A program made the position numbers and the translations under genes. Positions 40,003 through 54,500 of a stretch of 64,000 bases of DNA are shown here, one piece after another. The notes under the pieces are model-generated. The model was given only the letters and a program-made list of their open reading frames with translations. It had not been told where the DNA came from and did no database searches. The stretch covers positions 1,324,435 to 1,388,434 of the forward strand of contig PTEX01000003.1 of the NCBI GenBank assembly GCA_003342815.1. Direction: 5' to 3'. Position 1 is the first letter of the stretch, and each line of letters opens with the position of its first letter. Source of the stretch: Eudromia elegans (lineage: Eukaryota; Chordata; Aves; Tinamiformes; Tinamidae).

Positions 40003-43000
40003 CTGCAAGAGCAGAGAGGCAAAGATCGGGATGTTGTCGGTGACTCTACCACAGATCAGCTCTGGAGATGATCCCTGATGATATCTCAACTGCCTGCATC
40101 ACCAGGAGGCCTGACATTCTGATAATGAAGTTTTTAACTGTCAGGGAATACAAATTATTGCTTGGTTCCTATTAGTTTTACTCTGCTGTGCTATCCAGCT
40201 GAAGCTATTAGCTCCTCACTTTGATCCACAGGGTAACTTGTACAAAACTTCCAGCTCTTCTAAAGGTTTCACAAATCTCAGCAAAGCACATAAACCACTG
40301 TAGAGTATTTCTTACCACAAGTATTCCCCCAGGGCCCAAAAATAAATCAGGGAGATTTAGCGACTCGCCCAAATTTGCTCAGTTAGTGAAAAACTGAACA
40401 GGCAACAGAATATGTTTCAATCGAACTACAAAATAAATGTCTCTCTTGGGGCCTATTCTGTTTACAAGAACTTCTGTCTGACAAATGTTAATACTTATTT
40501 TATAAAGTAAACAGACAGATGAAATTATCAAAACAAAAGGGGAAGCGATGTTATATCTGTGTAAACAAAGACACATCTTGTTGAACTGTTGGGTAGGGAA
40601 GTCCAAAAGGACACACAACAAGACAGCATTTACGGAAAATTTCTACTGAAAATTTGCACGTGCCTCAGACATTCAAAGATGCCAAGAGCATCCTGCCTCA
40701 TTGCCAGCATACCCCAAACACTGACCCGCCAGCTGGCTGCCTACGCAGTGCCAAGCAGTGTGGGGCAGAGGTACTGAAGTTACTCCTGGATACCTTGCTA
40801 TGTATATACCACTGTCACACAAACTAAGTCTGTGCCATACTGCTTTGTGTTATATGGTCATACTACATTGTAAAGAGAGATTTTTCCCTGTAATTACAAG
40901 CATTTCTGTGAAGACAAGAATCTGATTGGTTACAACCAAAAATCTCGGAAGGATGGCATTGTAAGATGAAGTGTAAAGGCCTGGTTGACACCAGAAAGAA
41001 GATGGCATGAGAAGATGTGAGGAACAAGAAAGAGAGGGTCTAGAGAAAACAATGGGAGAAACTATTCTGCACAGCAGTTCACAAGCTAGATGAGCTGCTG
41101 GGGGAAGCAAACTGGACTCAGACACCTGCAGAAATCATTCACAATGTAAAGGACTTGGGAACTTCTGCAGAAGGGAATGTTGTTGAGATCTGGATACAAA
41201 ATTTCTTCCTTTTTTAATAGTTTTATAACTGCCTTCCATTTATGATCACTTCTATCTGCTTTCTTGTAAGGAAGAAATTATACTAGAAAATATCCTGAAA
41301 GACTGCACGGTGTACAGCTCCCTGAAGAACAGCATTTGAGTGCATATTTTACCATAAATAAATGTGACACAGGCTGAGAGTTATTTTGCTTGTTTTAATA
41401 TGGGGAAATAAAGAGCAGAAGAAGTGTTCATGAGAGTTACACCATACACTTGTGGCAGAACCAGCAGTTGACCATGCATGACCCGCACTGCTCATCTATG
41501 CAGAACGTCTGCAAATGCTGCACTTGGCTTCCTCATCTCCCCGAGGTGCAATTTACAGTATTAAAATTTATGCACGGAGCATTCAACCTCCCCTCCTTGA
41601 TTTTAAAATATGACTGTGTGCCATAAACCTGTGGAATACTTCTAATGTTTAAACGCTGGTAAATTTAGTGACTGATTTATTAATGCCATTAATATTTTTG
41701 TCCAACAAAAAGATAGTATGTATTCTTTACTAGCAAAATAATTTGGAAACATATTAGCCAGTGATTGAACAATTGTCCTAATCATCAGAGACATGGGGAT
41801 ATTATAGTAGAAGATTCCTCTTTTGCTGAGATTCCTGTTAAAAGAGCAACTGCTAACACACTAGAGAAGAAAAAAAAATCACTATATAATAACAGTAAAG
41901 CCTAGCAAAATGTGGGTGTATCTAGTCATACCTATTCAGTTTCACCCCATCAATCTTGCCCAGGATACTACCACCTTGAAGTCACAGGCATGAGAGCACT
42001 CTCTGGTGAAGAGTTGCTCCAGCCTTCAGTTCAGCCTTAGGCTGCCAAGTCTGCGGAGCACAGCCTGGCATCCCGGGCTGCTACCAGCACGGCAGGGCAG
42101 CACAGAGCTCCCTGCAGGCCAAGGCCTCCCTATCGCTCAGGCTCCCACGGAGCTGTTGCCTGTCACGCTGGGTCCGTGCTGCACCACCGCTGCTGCCCGG
42201 CAGGGCTAACGTACAGCTAAAGCCATGTGCTTATATGAGCAGCTGTCATACTTACAGTGGCTAGTGACCCCTGTGAACACTGCAGGCTTCATTGCAGGGG
42301 CCATACTAGAGGGAAGTAAGACAGACTGTAGCTTCAGATGCAAATCACTGATGGAACTGTTAATTAAATTCCAATTAGAGGCCAGGTAATTGTGGTGATT
42401 GGCAGGAGAACAGATCGAAAGCTGCAGCTTTCCCGGGGAGCTTGCCAGGCCAGCAGCGGAAAGGAAGCGTCTGAATGAAACATGGCCAAGGACGTGGGCA
42501 GGACGTGGCAAGCGGCACGTCACCCTACAAAGCCCCTCTCGCAGCTCCCTCCTGCAGGCAAGTGCCAAGCCTCAAAGCCCCGTGGTTCTGCCAGTCACAC
42601 TGCTACACTGGTAATCTACCCCCATCCCTTAAAACCACATTTTAATGTACTTCAGGTATTTCACATATCAAACCAGACATTTTCTCTAAATAAAACAGCG
42701 CAATTGTATTTTTATTTTAAAGATAACGAGTATAGTACTAATAATTTAGTGCTATACAGGGAGAATGAAGAATTGCAAAAGCATCAATAGCAACTTAAAA
42801 GTAAATTATTCCTGAACTATGAAGGGAGAAAGGCACCATTACCCACTGCCTTTTTTTCTTTCATACATAAAAGTATTTCCCATCAAGTATTTCACATTAG
42901 GCCAAATAAATATTATTTTATCCTTATTATTTTAGGATATTTTGGCTTTGGAATACAGGATGGTTTAGAGGAACTCTTCATTAAATGTAAATGTCTTTGC

Positions 43001-45884
43001 ATTTTTATTTTTAAAACTCTCACTAAGTATTTACACATTATCTTAATTGCAAACCCAGCATCTCTTAACTGCCTACCAAACTAAAATCAAGAACATGAAT
43101 CTAAATTGCCTAGCTTTCTGGAGAGAGCTCAAATACTTCAAACTCATCCATAAAGTCTAAAATACTGTTCTGTTCTTACTCCAGTGGTTTCCATCCCCTA
43201 CATTTCTGACCATATCTGACTATTTTAAGGTATACATCATAACCTCAAGTCTACTGTGTGTTAGTGTTTCAGTGACTACAAAACAGAAGATAAAACATAC
43301 TGTTTGTCTGACAGAAGCTGTGCTGGTATTTTAGTTTTACAGTTGTCTCTGAAACTGCAAATCAACATAAAACAGCTTCCAAAGAGTATCTCTGCCCCCT
43401 GCCTCCAAATGAAATGACACTTCCATTGTGTGAGCATTGATTTTTAAAAAGTATCCCGTTTCCAGTATCGACTATCTCATATCACACAGCCTGACTGCAA
43501 AACATTATGCACTTTCTTTGTGTATTTTTTTTTTCACTTTCTGTGAGGCCAAAGGCACTATATCATGCATTACATTCCTTGTTTTTCTTCCTCCAAATTT
43601 CACTGATCTTTTTTAAGAAAAGGCACCAACTGCGTGACAAGATCAACGATTAGACTAGGAAGATCATTGTGCAGCAGGTGCCATCCTTGCATCCTGCTGC
43701 CGTGTCCGCTCCCTGTGCACAGCTGTCTTTCACACCCTCTCCTCTCAGAGCTAACACTGGCTATGCTACAAGCAGTGCAGGGCTCATGTCACTCCCAAGG
43801 GCTGACGTTCAGATCCCATCTGAGTGAAAAACCTCTGTACACTCCTCCTTCCAAAGAGACCATGGGCATAGGGGCAGTAAGGGACCCTTGTGAGCACCCA
43901 CAGCTACCCTGGGTTGGGCAGCCAGGAGGTAAGGACTGTAGCAAAGCATAAACACCTACAGCACAGGCTAAATAATACTGTTTATTTTTATTTTTATCAT
44001 TGGCATTATTATCAGGCTAACAGCCACTAAAGTAAAAAATGAACTCTTGAATTTCCCCACATTGCAGACATACATCTCTTTTCTTTGGAAGTGCTGGAAG
44101 TTTCATTTTCAGCCTAATCAACATTCTCATAACACAGCCAGGATTCTGCACTTTATGAACTGTAAGCAAAAACACCCCAACTCCTCCAGAAGCTTCAACA
44201 AGAAGTCTCTTGCAAGCAGATGAAAAGTCACTCAGTATTCGTAACAGAAAGATGATTTTTGTCCTATTTGCTGTGTTAAATGTCACTGTTACTGATCTCA
44301 TCAAACAAGTTCTAAATTTCTTAAAACCTCTGCATTCTTAAAACTTCCACAATAGCAGCATTAGCTGGAGACAACAAAGTGACAGCTAGGTGTCTGTGCC
44401 AATACTGCACAACTGTGATATAGAATATTTTCCTGCAGAGATAAATTCAAGATTATTAATGCTGAAAAATACTTGCTCTAACTTTTTTCCTGCAAACATT
44501 TTCTGACTCCCTTGTGAACGGCTGTTATATGACTGACAGGCTATATGGAACTACAGCTGCTGTGGTACTTATTTCTCAAGAGAAACTGTATTGGAATCTC
44601 TAATTCAAAGGGAATTTTTAATGTTTTCTACTGCTTTAATCCATTGTTATTGGTCTTCCATGTTGGATTATACAGTCATGTTGTTGTCCAGGCAATTGAA
44701 ATTGTCAGGGGTTTCCAACTGCTTTTCTCTTTTATTATAATTTTTTTCTTTTTTACGGCCTACATTGCATTTACATAGGAGCAATTAAATCTGGTCAATG
44801 TTTCTACTAATCGAACTGTTGGGAAGATGGTTTCAGACTATTGTCCATTGTCCTACCCTGATGAGATTAACGAACCATTCTGGACTTTTTCAATAGTCCT
44901 TTGCCAAGTTCACAAAAGCTCTTGAGCAGCCAGAGCACAGCAATTGTATGAAATTTTCTGTAATTTCAACTGGAGCTTCTGGTTCAAGTTTGCAGCCTCA
45001 AAAGGCACTGTGATCTTTAGTTACCATACAGCATTTGAATGAATGTTATTACATGAATTGTTTTTGAATCTTCTTCTACTGGTGCCCAAAGAAGTATGCC
45101 ATTAAAAGTAAAACTGAAAATTTCTAACATGACAATGACATTACATTTACGTAAAGAAAAATATTTTGAGTCATTTACACATACCATATACAAATATGTA
45201 TTATGGTATTATCTGCTTTGTAGCCCTGGGTGTTTCCTTCTTATCATAAATTCTTGGATCCTGCTTTCCCAGCCCTGCATTTAGCTCGCGATAACTCCCT
45301 TTGGCACTACCTCAACCCTGTCTTCCTGTCTTCAGCCGGCTGCTACTTTGCATTAAGCATCCCTTGGTTTCCTGACCGCTGGCCCAGTTGTGCCTCTCCA
45401 ATATTCTTGTCTTGCAGTGAGATAGAAGACAGAGCTACAGATGGTGCAGTTACTTCTGAGCATGATTGTGCCTGAGTCACTAAGTCCCACTGGAGGCAGA
45501 GTAATGCCTAAGCTATCAGTCCTCGTACTCCCATTCCTCATCCAGCCTCAGTTATCCCCTGTTATTCAGAACACTCCACCCTACTTCTACCTTGAATGAG
45601 ACGAATTGACTATCACCCAATTTGCGAATCCCACCTTCTAAACCACCCTTATCTCCAGTCCTCACGACCTTCCCTTAAAAGTTTGGCATGCCCTTTATTT
45701 AGTGATTTCACAGACCAATGCTCATGCTTACAGTCCCTCAAGGGGGTCCTAAAACAAGGCAGGAATCTAGAGAATCTCTATGCTACTGCTGGGGCTAAGC
45801 CATGCTGCAGACAGCACCCTATCGCCAAACTGAAAAAGATCAAGAAAGTCCGTATGGAAAAAGAAGCATCTAAGGAGTCAGACA

Positions 45885-46072
45885 CACTCCTCTCCAGGCA
45901 ACTGGAGTGCCCAGAGAGACTCTGCAGTCTCCATCCATGAAGGTTTTCAATCTACAGCTGAATAAAGCCATGAGCAGCCTGGTGTGATCAGGCCTGATGG
46001 CCTGTCCCTACTTTGAGCACTAGTGACCTCCTGAGGTCCCCTACAGCCTAAAGTAACCCGGAATCTTATGGG
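45885..46072 (+). mobile_element. CR1 LINE 3' fragment, degenerate
   Basis: The segment retains the characteristic CR1 3' landmarks in order: gcccagagagactctgcag, ctccatccatgaaggttttcaa, a Leu/Gln-rich stretch leading to agcctggtgtgatc, tttgagca, and gacctcctgaggtcccctacagcc. The end is worn, without intact ATTCTGTG units. Recognition is by remembered consensus. The left edge may extend further into poorly matching sequence from about 45770. It looks older than the two other copies. Confidence 0.8.
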
Positions 46073-49000
46073 TCCGGCTGCTCTAGGAGCTGGAACAGCA
46101 GCTTTAATGGCAGCAGTAATGCACTACAGCACTACATCAGTGTATAAGGAGAAGTGAAAATCCAGAGGAAAATCTAGAAGCCAGCGACAAGCCAGGAAAA
46201 ATCACCTGCTTCACACACCCCGGCATATGATGCGTTCCTTAGGAATTCCCTGAGAGTACAACAAGAAATAAATATTGCAGAATATTGGAAAAGATTCTGG
46301 GATTACCTCAAGGAGAAGTTGTAAGGCCTGCAAATATTTGGTGAAGTAGATAGTATTAAAGCAGCTCCAAAGGGGTATCTAGGCACTTTAGTGAGCTTGA
46401 GATTTAACCTTCCAACAGACATCTGCTTATGAAAAGACCTGCTCCTGCAGTCAGTTTCACAACACTGAGTAACCCCCGTTCTGATGTTCTTTATTATACT
46501 GTAAGATTTTTGAAAGATTTAGACAACCTCTAATACCAGTTGTACCAATACCTACTTTTATCTACCAAAGAAATCAAGATGTTATTGATGTGCATTCACA
46601 CAGACAGCTTCATCCAGTCTGGAGGACTAGGTGTTCTCACTGAAGCTTAGGTCAGGACCATACTTTGTGAATTTTGAAAGGAGAGGATACTGCAAACTTT
46701 CTCTTCACTGTACGAACAGTGCATACTGTTTCAAAAACTGGAATGGGTTATTACTCAGACTCTCATCTCTCATACGAGAAGTGTAACGGGTAAAAGTCAG
46801 TTGTTTAATGCAACTGAAAAGCAATTTGAAAACACAAATAAAGCAACATAGCAACAATTTATAAGCATCCCCTGAAAAAATGCACAAAAGGTCATTCAAG
46901 ATTTGTTATGAGCTGGAGTGAAAAACTGAAGTTTATAAGGCACAAGCAGGATACTTCATAATATCTCAACAAAAGCTGCTTTAAAATCAAAACTCATAGA
47001 GAGAGCTTCTATGGCAAAGCTTAAGCTACTGGAACTGAACTCCAATATATACCTCGTCACAGGAACAAGAGGCTTAAGCTGGCCCTGGCAGCTCTAGCCT
47101 GCATCGTTGCGCAGTGTGACTGATGCATAGTATCGATGTATAGACTAGGCATCCACTTTAAAAAATAACACAACTACTTGTATTATCTACCAAGGAAGAT
47201 AACACAGATTTTTAAGAAGAGTTTTCATAGTCTGAATATTGAAGTATGATTGTCTTCTGCAAGGTTCTAGGCAATTCTCACAGATGGAATGATGTCAAAA
47301 AAAAAATTCCAAATGCAGCATAGAGCTAGGATGACATAGCTGTAATTGACTATATAAACTGGAATAAATAGAACATCCTGTATGTGACCTGTGGATGGAC
47401 ATTGTGTCCATTGTGTCCACGGGGTACAATATTAATTGAACTTTATACAAAATCTGATGATTCCAACATGCCTTAGGAAGTAACAGACAAACCACAGATT
47501 GTCCTCATATTGCCAGAATACCCACAAGTGCTTTTGACCAAAACCACAAAAGCAAAGATTTTAAAGAAATACCTACATTATATGAAGATAAATAAATACA
47601 AGTTTCAAAAAAAAACCAAAAACTTTTAATGATGATTAAAAGGCACTCGGGAAGATGAGGGACAATCAGTGTTTGATGTTTCAGTAATTCAGAAAAGCAA
47701 GCAAAGGGAAAATTTAAAAAATCTCTTTCTATGATATGTTTGGAGCAATTGTTATCCAAGATCCCTTTCATATTGTGACCTTCTGGTCTGTTTATTTCTA
47801 TTTTTAAAAGGGCAGAGAGTCAATCATCTGATTTCACTACAGGTAAACAAGTCCATGGACCACTTTGAGACAGTACAAAAGAGATTCTTTATATAAAACA
47901 TCTTTTCAAGCTTTCCAGCCTCGTTTCAGTTGCTACATGTTAGTTTTTGACTGTGTTATACAGGAGTAAGATCTATTTAACACAGCCCTTTAGTATTCCT
48001 GAGCACTATGCCAGGCCTACTGAAGAAACAGCATCACGGACATGGTGTTCACTGTCAAAAACCTGAGCTGTTCAAGCCAAGGTGACTGCAAAAAAGCAGC
48101 TGCCCAGGGCTTCACAGTGTAATTCCATTTAACAGCAGATCTGGTGCTTTATCTCCTAGGGAACTCCAGCATGTTTGTTAGGACTCACAGAATCACTACG
48201 TGCTTTGACTATTTGTTATTGTTCCTCAAGCGGTTCACAAGCCAATTCTACTACCACTGCTCTCAAGCTCTCTTGCTCTCTGTAAGGTCCTGCCACCTCA
48301 AAAGCAGTTTATTTTTTTAAAAAGGGTAACAAGGTAGGATTTCTGCGTTGTTTAAGAAATGCTGTCTTGGATATGCCTTTTCCAGGTTTCTTGCAGATGT
48401 TATTGTACAAAGAAGTCAATTGTTCAAGCCAAACACTATCCAAGAGTCAAATTTTTACCTGATTTCTGCAATTCTATGCTAGCCTTTGTATCTCACATGA
48501 AAAAACAATCAGACCAAAAAGATGGAAAGGCAACCATCTTGGACTGTCTTATTACATAATTCCTGTTTCACACACTTCACTTCACCCCCAAAGACTGCTA
48601 AACATTTTAACAAATCTGCCAGTTTGAGAACAGAGGCAAAAAAATCCTTCCCCTTAGTCCTACTTTCTTTACGTAACATTTAAATATGACTTTCACCGAG
48701 TTTGTCCTGGGACGTAGCACCTTCAAAGGAACTCAGCCGAAGAGAACAGCTGGATTGCCACATGGGCCATCTGGTGAGTGCTTATTCCTGCAAGCAGAAG
48801 TGCCTAAGGACCACGAGCAACACAATTGCTCAAGAACAGAATATATCTTTGCGTGACTTTGCTTAAAAAGCCCTAAAACGTGTTTATTTCAGAGAGAACA
48901 GACTCCAACATGAAACATAATTTGAGGGGAGGTCCCACAATCTTTTGTTTTCACTGATTCTCAAGGACACATCTTGAGAAATCCTTGAGAAATGCAAAAG

Positions 49001-50399
49001 TAAAAGTAGGAGTTGAGCTGATGGCCTACATTTTTCTGCTGATTCATGTCTAAGGGGGAAACAAATCCCCAGGAGTTGGATATCACCACCTCTTTATTCA
49101 CCTTAGCCGAGTTAAACTGCTTACAGAACATTGCTTTCCCCCAAAATGGATTTTCTCATTACCTTTACCCCCACTGTCCTGGTAACCAAGGAAAAAGTTT
49201 GCAGGGAGACTGGAAAATGCAGTCTGCACCTCCAGAATGAAAACTCCTTTTGTCCCTTGTACTTTGGTTTTCAAAAGAGGACAAAAAAATGGAATACATA
49301 TTGCTGATGTCTCTCATATTGCTTTTAAGTATTAAAAATACTTATTTCTTATTTCTTTCACTTGCTCTCAGGTACTATTCAAATTCACTTCTATCATAAA
49401 TATTGCAAGAGATAATATCATTAATTGCAGTTTCAACTTAACATAAAACACTAACAGCAGAATAATAATATATAATATTTCAGGAAAAGAAGCAAAAAAA
49501 CCTGACTGTACAAGGAGTTTAGATTATTTCATAAAAGTTATATTAAACTACTCTGGGTCAAAAAATACTTTGAACACTTTGAGGTTCTTTACTGACTATA
49601 AATAATAAGAGTCTTGACAACGTTTATCATTTTATAGAGAGTGCTGTCCTTAGCACAGCATTTCCCAGCATTATGTGACTGGTAACTAGCTTGGAGCTGT
49701 GAAACGACACCCTACAAACACTGCCTCCTACGTAGCACCCCTGGTAGTTCGCACAGCTCTTGAAACTGCAAGTCTGCCTGTTAGCAGAAACCAGCTTAGG
49801 TTATCTTCGTTATCTTCTGTACAAAAAAAATCTATCATCTCAAAGTATTTGGCATTTTATTTTTAGAAAATCCTATCTTGTAGATATTAAAAAATAGCTA
49901 ACTGTTTCAGATTAAACTATAGGAACATACACGTTATTAGATGTTCTTTTTTTAGTTGATGTTGTGTGTTGTTTTATGAAGAACAAGGAAAAGCTGAAGC
50001 AGCCTGGTCATATAAAATACCTAGGACCAAAGATGCTGAATATGATGAGACTAATATAAAAGAATTTAGATATTTAGCCCAGTCTTAAGGCAAAAGTATA
50101 TGAGCTAAAATTTTCTACGGCAATACAAGTTGAACTATAAGAAAATTCATTTATTTGGGTGTATAATATTATTTTTCCCAAGATGAACTGACTCTGTAAG
50201 AAGTGCAGTTTCCCAACCTCTTTTCAACTGTAATACAAAGGATATTAGATGAAAAAGCATACCTTCTCCAAGACACAGATACAGGAGGAGGTATTCTTTT
50301 TGGGGGAGGAAAAAAAAAGGCATTCTGCTTATCCATCCTGTATTTAATTTCTTTTGATAACTTTATCTAAAATTAATTTTTTACTCTGTCTTGGAGCTA

Positions 50400-50422
50400 C
50401 TTTTCTACTAGTAGTAGAAAAG
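50400..50422. repeat. perfect inverted repeat, 9-bp arms, 5-nt loop
   Basis: The arms cttttctac and gtagaaaag flank tagta. This is a short hairpin in intronic AT-rich DNA with no associated gene. Confidence 0.6.
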
Positions 50423-51269
50423 CTTGCTGCAATAAATAAATAATTTTATAATTTATCTTAAAAAGCAAACATCAGCTGAGCACATTGCTGACTTCGTTCA
50501 GATGCAGGACTTTTTTAGAAAAATTTTTGATTTTTTTTAATGTTGTATCTTGCTATTATTCACTAATTCCAGCCTGCTGTCAGTGAGAGTCATGATAAAA
50601 CAGCGATTTTCATCGGTAGCAGGATAATACTTTTTCTGATGTATTATTAAATATTCTATTGCCTAAATCAATATTAACTCTCATAAGGAAAGACTTTCCT
50701 TCCAAAAGGCAGTCTGTGACAACACAGCTAGCAAGGCTCACAAAGACAATTTCATGTTTTAATGATATTCCCACTAAAGGCACAAGGATTTTATTACAGA
50801 AAGATATCCCTGCCCTGTGACTCCAAGGTCCTGATCTGACTTCTATTAGCTTCCTTGTGCAGAATCAGCATTTGCAGACTAATGGCAGTGTGTATTAAAC
50901 AACCTAACTCTTCACATATGCCAAATGCAAAATGGAAGCTTGAAGTCACATTTATAGTCATTAAAACTGACTGTGCAAAATCTATGCATTTAACTAAGGT
51001 ATTGCAAAAAGAGAAACAAGAACACCGTCAAAAAATAATATGGATGCAGAGCTTTTTTTCTTGCATGATAGACAGCAAATAAATCAACCCCCCCAAAATA
51101 TTTGGAAATAAGGTTGGCAAAGTGGCAACAAATCCTGATTTTTTCAGGATATCTATTACAGAAAATAAACCATTAAAAATCCACGCTGCACTACACCAGA
51201 ACTCCAAGGTGCTAAGACCACTACATGGGACTCATTATTATAACCAGAACATCTTCAGTGCAGGAACAC

Positions 51270-51555
51270 GAGTGACGCAGCCAGGTCGCGGGAGCCTCCG
51301 CGGCCGCTGCTGCAGAGGCAGCGACAGGAGGACTCGGCGGGCACGGCCGAGGGATGTGCGCAGTGCAGCGCAGCGCAGCGCAGCCGCTCTCCCGCTACGC
51401 GGCCTCTGCTCAGCCACCCCTCCCGAGCAAACGTCCCGCGTCTCCGGTTAAAATCCGCGCCACTGAAGCAAGCTTGGCTCCGGGAGCAACCGTTCCCACC
51501 CGTGCGCGAGGCTCTCCTTCATTTTCCAAGCCAAGAGCCCAGCAAATTGCTCTGC
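51270..51555. promoter_or_regulatory. intronic CpG-rich patch, possible internal promoter
   Basis: Within strongly AT-rich intron, this stretch is suddenly GC- and CpG-rich (gtcgcggg, ccgcggccgc, ctcggcgggcacggccg, gctacgcgg, gtcccgcg). It carries four tandem gcagc units, TGCGC/GCGCA steps like NRF1 half sites, a GC-box-like ccacccctccc and a TGACGCAG at one edge. RIMS2 is known to have separate promoters for its alpha, beta and gamma forms, so an internal promoter is conceivable. No first exon could be assigned on either strand, so this is inference. Confidence 0.35.
51365..51384. repeat. (gcagc)4 pentamer repeat
   Basis: Four perfect tandem copies of gcagc lie inside the CpG-rich patch. 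Read on the other strand they give repeated GCTGC/TGCGC steps. Confidence 0.8.
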
Positions 51556-54500
51556 CTTTGCCAGGGCCGCTGCTCTGCCCTTGCTGGCTTTCAAATGCAA
51601 ACACTGCCCCTATTCCACCTAGCATGGAATTAGGTGGTAGAAACTGCAGGCTGGGGAACGCTCGCTGCATTATCATGATTAGATACTAAGCATGTGTTTC
51701 CCAGGCAAATTTGTTTCTTGCACTCCCTAAATTTTGTGTTCTCTAATCCTAATTTCTGCCAATTAAATCTTTATTCTTCCAATCAATTATAATAACTAAT
51801 GGATATTCAGAGTGAAATTAGGCCAGTGATTCTATTTTGTACATTGAAACATTATTTTTTCTCTGCGAGATTCATTAAATCAGGTAATTTTTCCTACTAT
51901 TTTAAAACTCTGGTTGCCTCATATATGAATAGCAGCATAGGCTTACACACAAACTAAGAAAACGGCTGACCAACTGCGCGAAACACATGCAGGCAGGTCA
52001 AGACATCCAGTATAACAACCTGCTTTTAGATGTCTATATTTTAGCCATTATCATGATATCTGAATGTAATATTTGTATTACCAGAGTATAACTTGCAAGT
52101 GCACCCTAGGTCTGTATCAGAGACACGGCTACATACTCAAGACTCAAAAATGTATTCGAAGAGCATCAAAACCGAAATAAAATTAAGAGAGAGCTTGAAT
52201 TTAGTAAGGAGGAAAAAGGAAAGCTTAACACCATTAAAATTACATAAAAATGTAAAATAATATAAACATAAATATAAATATAAATACATATATAAATCTT
52301 ATCAGTCCATATCTATATTCAGAATCACTAAATTCCATTTCACCCACCAGCAAACACAGGAGCAATGAAGACAGGTCTTCTTCATTGCCAGGCATTTTGG
52401 AGCCCAAATCTAGAATTCTGAAAATATTTTATTTCATCTCAAGGGTTTTAAGCTTTGAGTTTTTGCACTATTTTAATGTACAAATTTATACTTGCAGGAA
52501 GTAAAATTTCAACATCAGCACTTTACTCCATTGATTTTTCACAATAAAAACACAATAAAATGCTTGATTAAAAGAATGAATGCAATCAGCACTATAGGCC
52601 AAAAAGATTCCCTCTGCCATTTAGCAGTAAAATTTCCTACATAATATAAACCAGAATGATTGCCTAAGTAACCCGAGTGCTCATAGACTTTTGCGGGTGA
52701 CAGGAACTGTCTTTCTAGGTCAGGCAGTCAGTTTAGCCACTAGATTCCTGTCCAAAAAGGCAATTACTGACTAGTCTATAGAAAGGCAAAAGAGCCTTGT
52801 AAAAACCAGTAGCTAAATAGTTTCCTCACATGAGACATAAAGATCTAGCCCAATTTTGCTGTTTGGTTTATGTCTTAGAGCAAAGAGTTGAATGCAGCAG
52901 GGAACAGGAAGGGGAAGGGACCCAATAAAACTGCATGGCTATTTCCTTTCATAAAGCTACCAAATTGCATCTGCTAGGCCCTTAGTTCTATTGATTCCTT
53001 ACAGAAATTAATTGCATAGAATAACTGCATGCTAATTATTGCCCTCTTAATTATTCTTCAGCATAGCTCCACTCTAATCATTTAGTCCTTCCAATTTTAC
53101 TTTTACACAGACCATTTTAAATATTTAACCAGTGTGTTGAGTGAATTATGTGGAACAGGCTTCCAATACTGCAAAACATGGCAGGCTTCTGCAGCATTTG
53201 GATGCCTAGCCTAGCTTCCTTTTCTGATTTTTAGTATTTCTAATTGCATCCTTAACAACAGAAGTTGCAAGGAATAATTCGGGGATCACTGAGGCACACT
53301 CACAGCTGCTACAAACTGCCAAAACATTACTGGGCCGATATCTTCCCTCAAACTCCTGAGATCTAAGCTTGTATTTTCACAGAAAATTGCCAATTCAAAG
53401 TAACAGAAATAAACAATCTTGTAGATAGTACTACTATCAAAGCAGTTCAATATCTTATTTGCTTGGGTTTTCATTCAATCTTCCCCTTTCTAAGGACTTC
53501 CAGGAGTGTTGAAGTACCAACTATTTCTGCAGCAATCTCTGCAGCTCTATGGATAGTTGTCTGAATTGCTTGTTTGTTCTGCTTATTGAGGAGGAGACAA
53601 ACACATCCCCAAAGCACCATGAAATTAAATGCTTCTCCCACACCACAGGTTGAAGACGACACAGAACTGCACCAATGACACCTCTGCTTCTTGCAGCTCC
53701 AGAGAAACAGCTGCACGAAATGGCAGGGTGAGACTAGACCTGCCTCTTCTGTATTGAACTCAAGTTCTTCCACTTCCAGCTCTACAGCTCTTGCCTTCTG
53801 TGTATCCTTTCACACAGCCAGCCTTGAATGAGGTAGTGGAATCATTGCTGAAGCCAAGTGTTCCAGAGTTTAGAACTGCATCTTTTCAGTGTCTACGTGT
53901 TCCAAGGGCATTTCAGCAGTGTCTGTACTTGGGATGCCTGAAAATGCCCATGGGGGCTCAGTGGCAACGGCTGCAGGAAGGAGTCACCTAATGCTATGGA
54001 TTTGATCACCACGAGAGCGAACGGCAGCAGCAGGGAGTAAGAAGTGAGGCAGAAGGGAGGCTGCCAGAGGAAGTCTGGGAACTGAACTCCGACAAGCGGG
54101 ACCCAGCTGCAGCCAGCACCCCGCTCTCACTGTGCCTGGGCTCTCATCATGGTCCTTCTCTGTTCACAGGGCACCTGGCCAAGTATGTTCACTCTGATGC
54201 CACTGTGACCTCGGGCTTTCTTCCATGTTAGCTTCTACCAGCTGGCTTTACTTCCAGATGTTAGTGTCTATTCCAGTACAATTCTACTAGCACTCAATAT
54301 TCAGAAATAAACTGTTGTTGCAATACCAGAAATACTTCTAACTAATCCTTTGTGGCTACGCTATTTTTTCTCTCATGTCTCTTCAGTCGTAAACACAGTT
54401 ATATAAATCTAAGTATAATGCTTGCTGTCCTTATGTCTGTTCTGAAAGCATACGACTTGCCAGTATGGAAGCAAAACACTTAGTTCCAAAAATGAAAAGG

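Noticed and set aside
42006..42614. Overlapping open frames on both strands in a moderately GC-rich region
   Set aside because: Frames are open on both strands because of composition. There is no domain, no RIM similarity and too few CpG to call an island.
48181..48200. Short cacagaatcac similar to the inverted end of a CR1
   Set aside because: It is too short, and no further CR1 landmarks follow.
53471..53773. Minus-strand open frame of 100 codons ending in a helix-like RAAEIAAEIV stretch
   Set aside because: I considered a retroviral or RIM-related exon, but there are no landmark motifs, no long terminal repeats and no phase-compatible splice sites.
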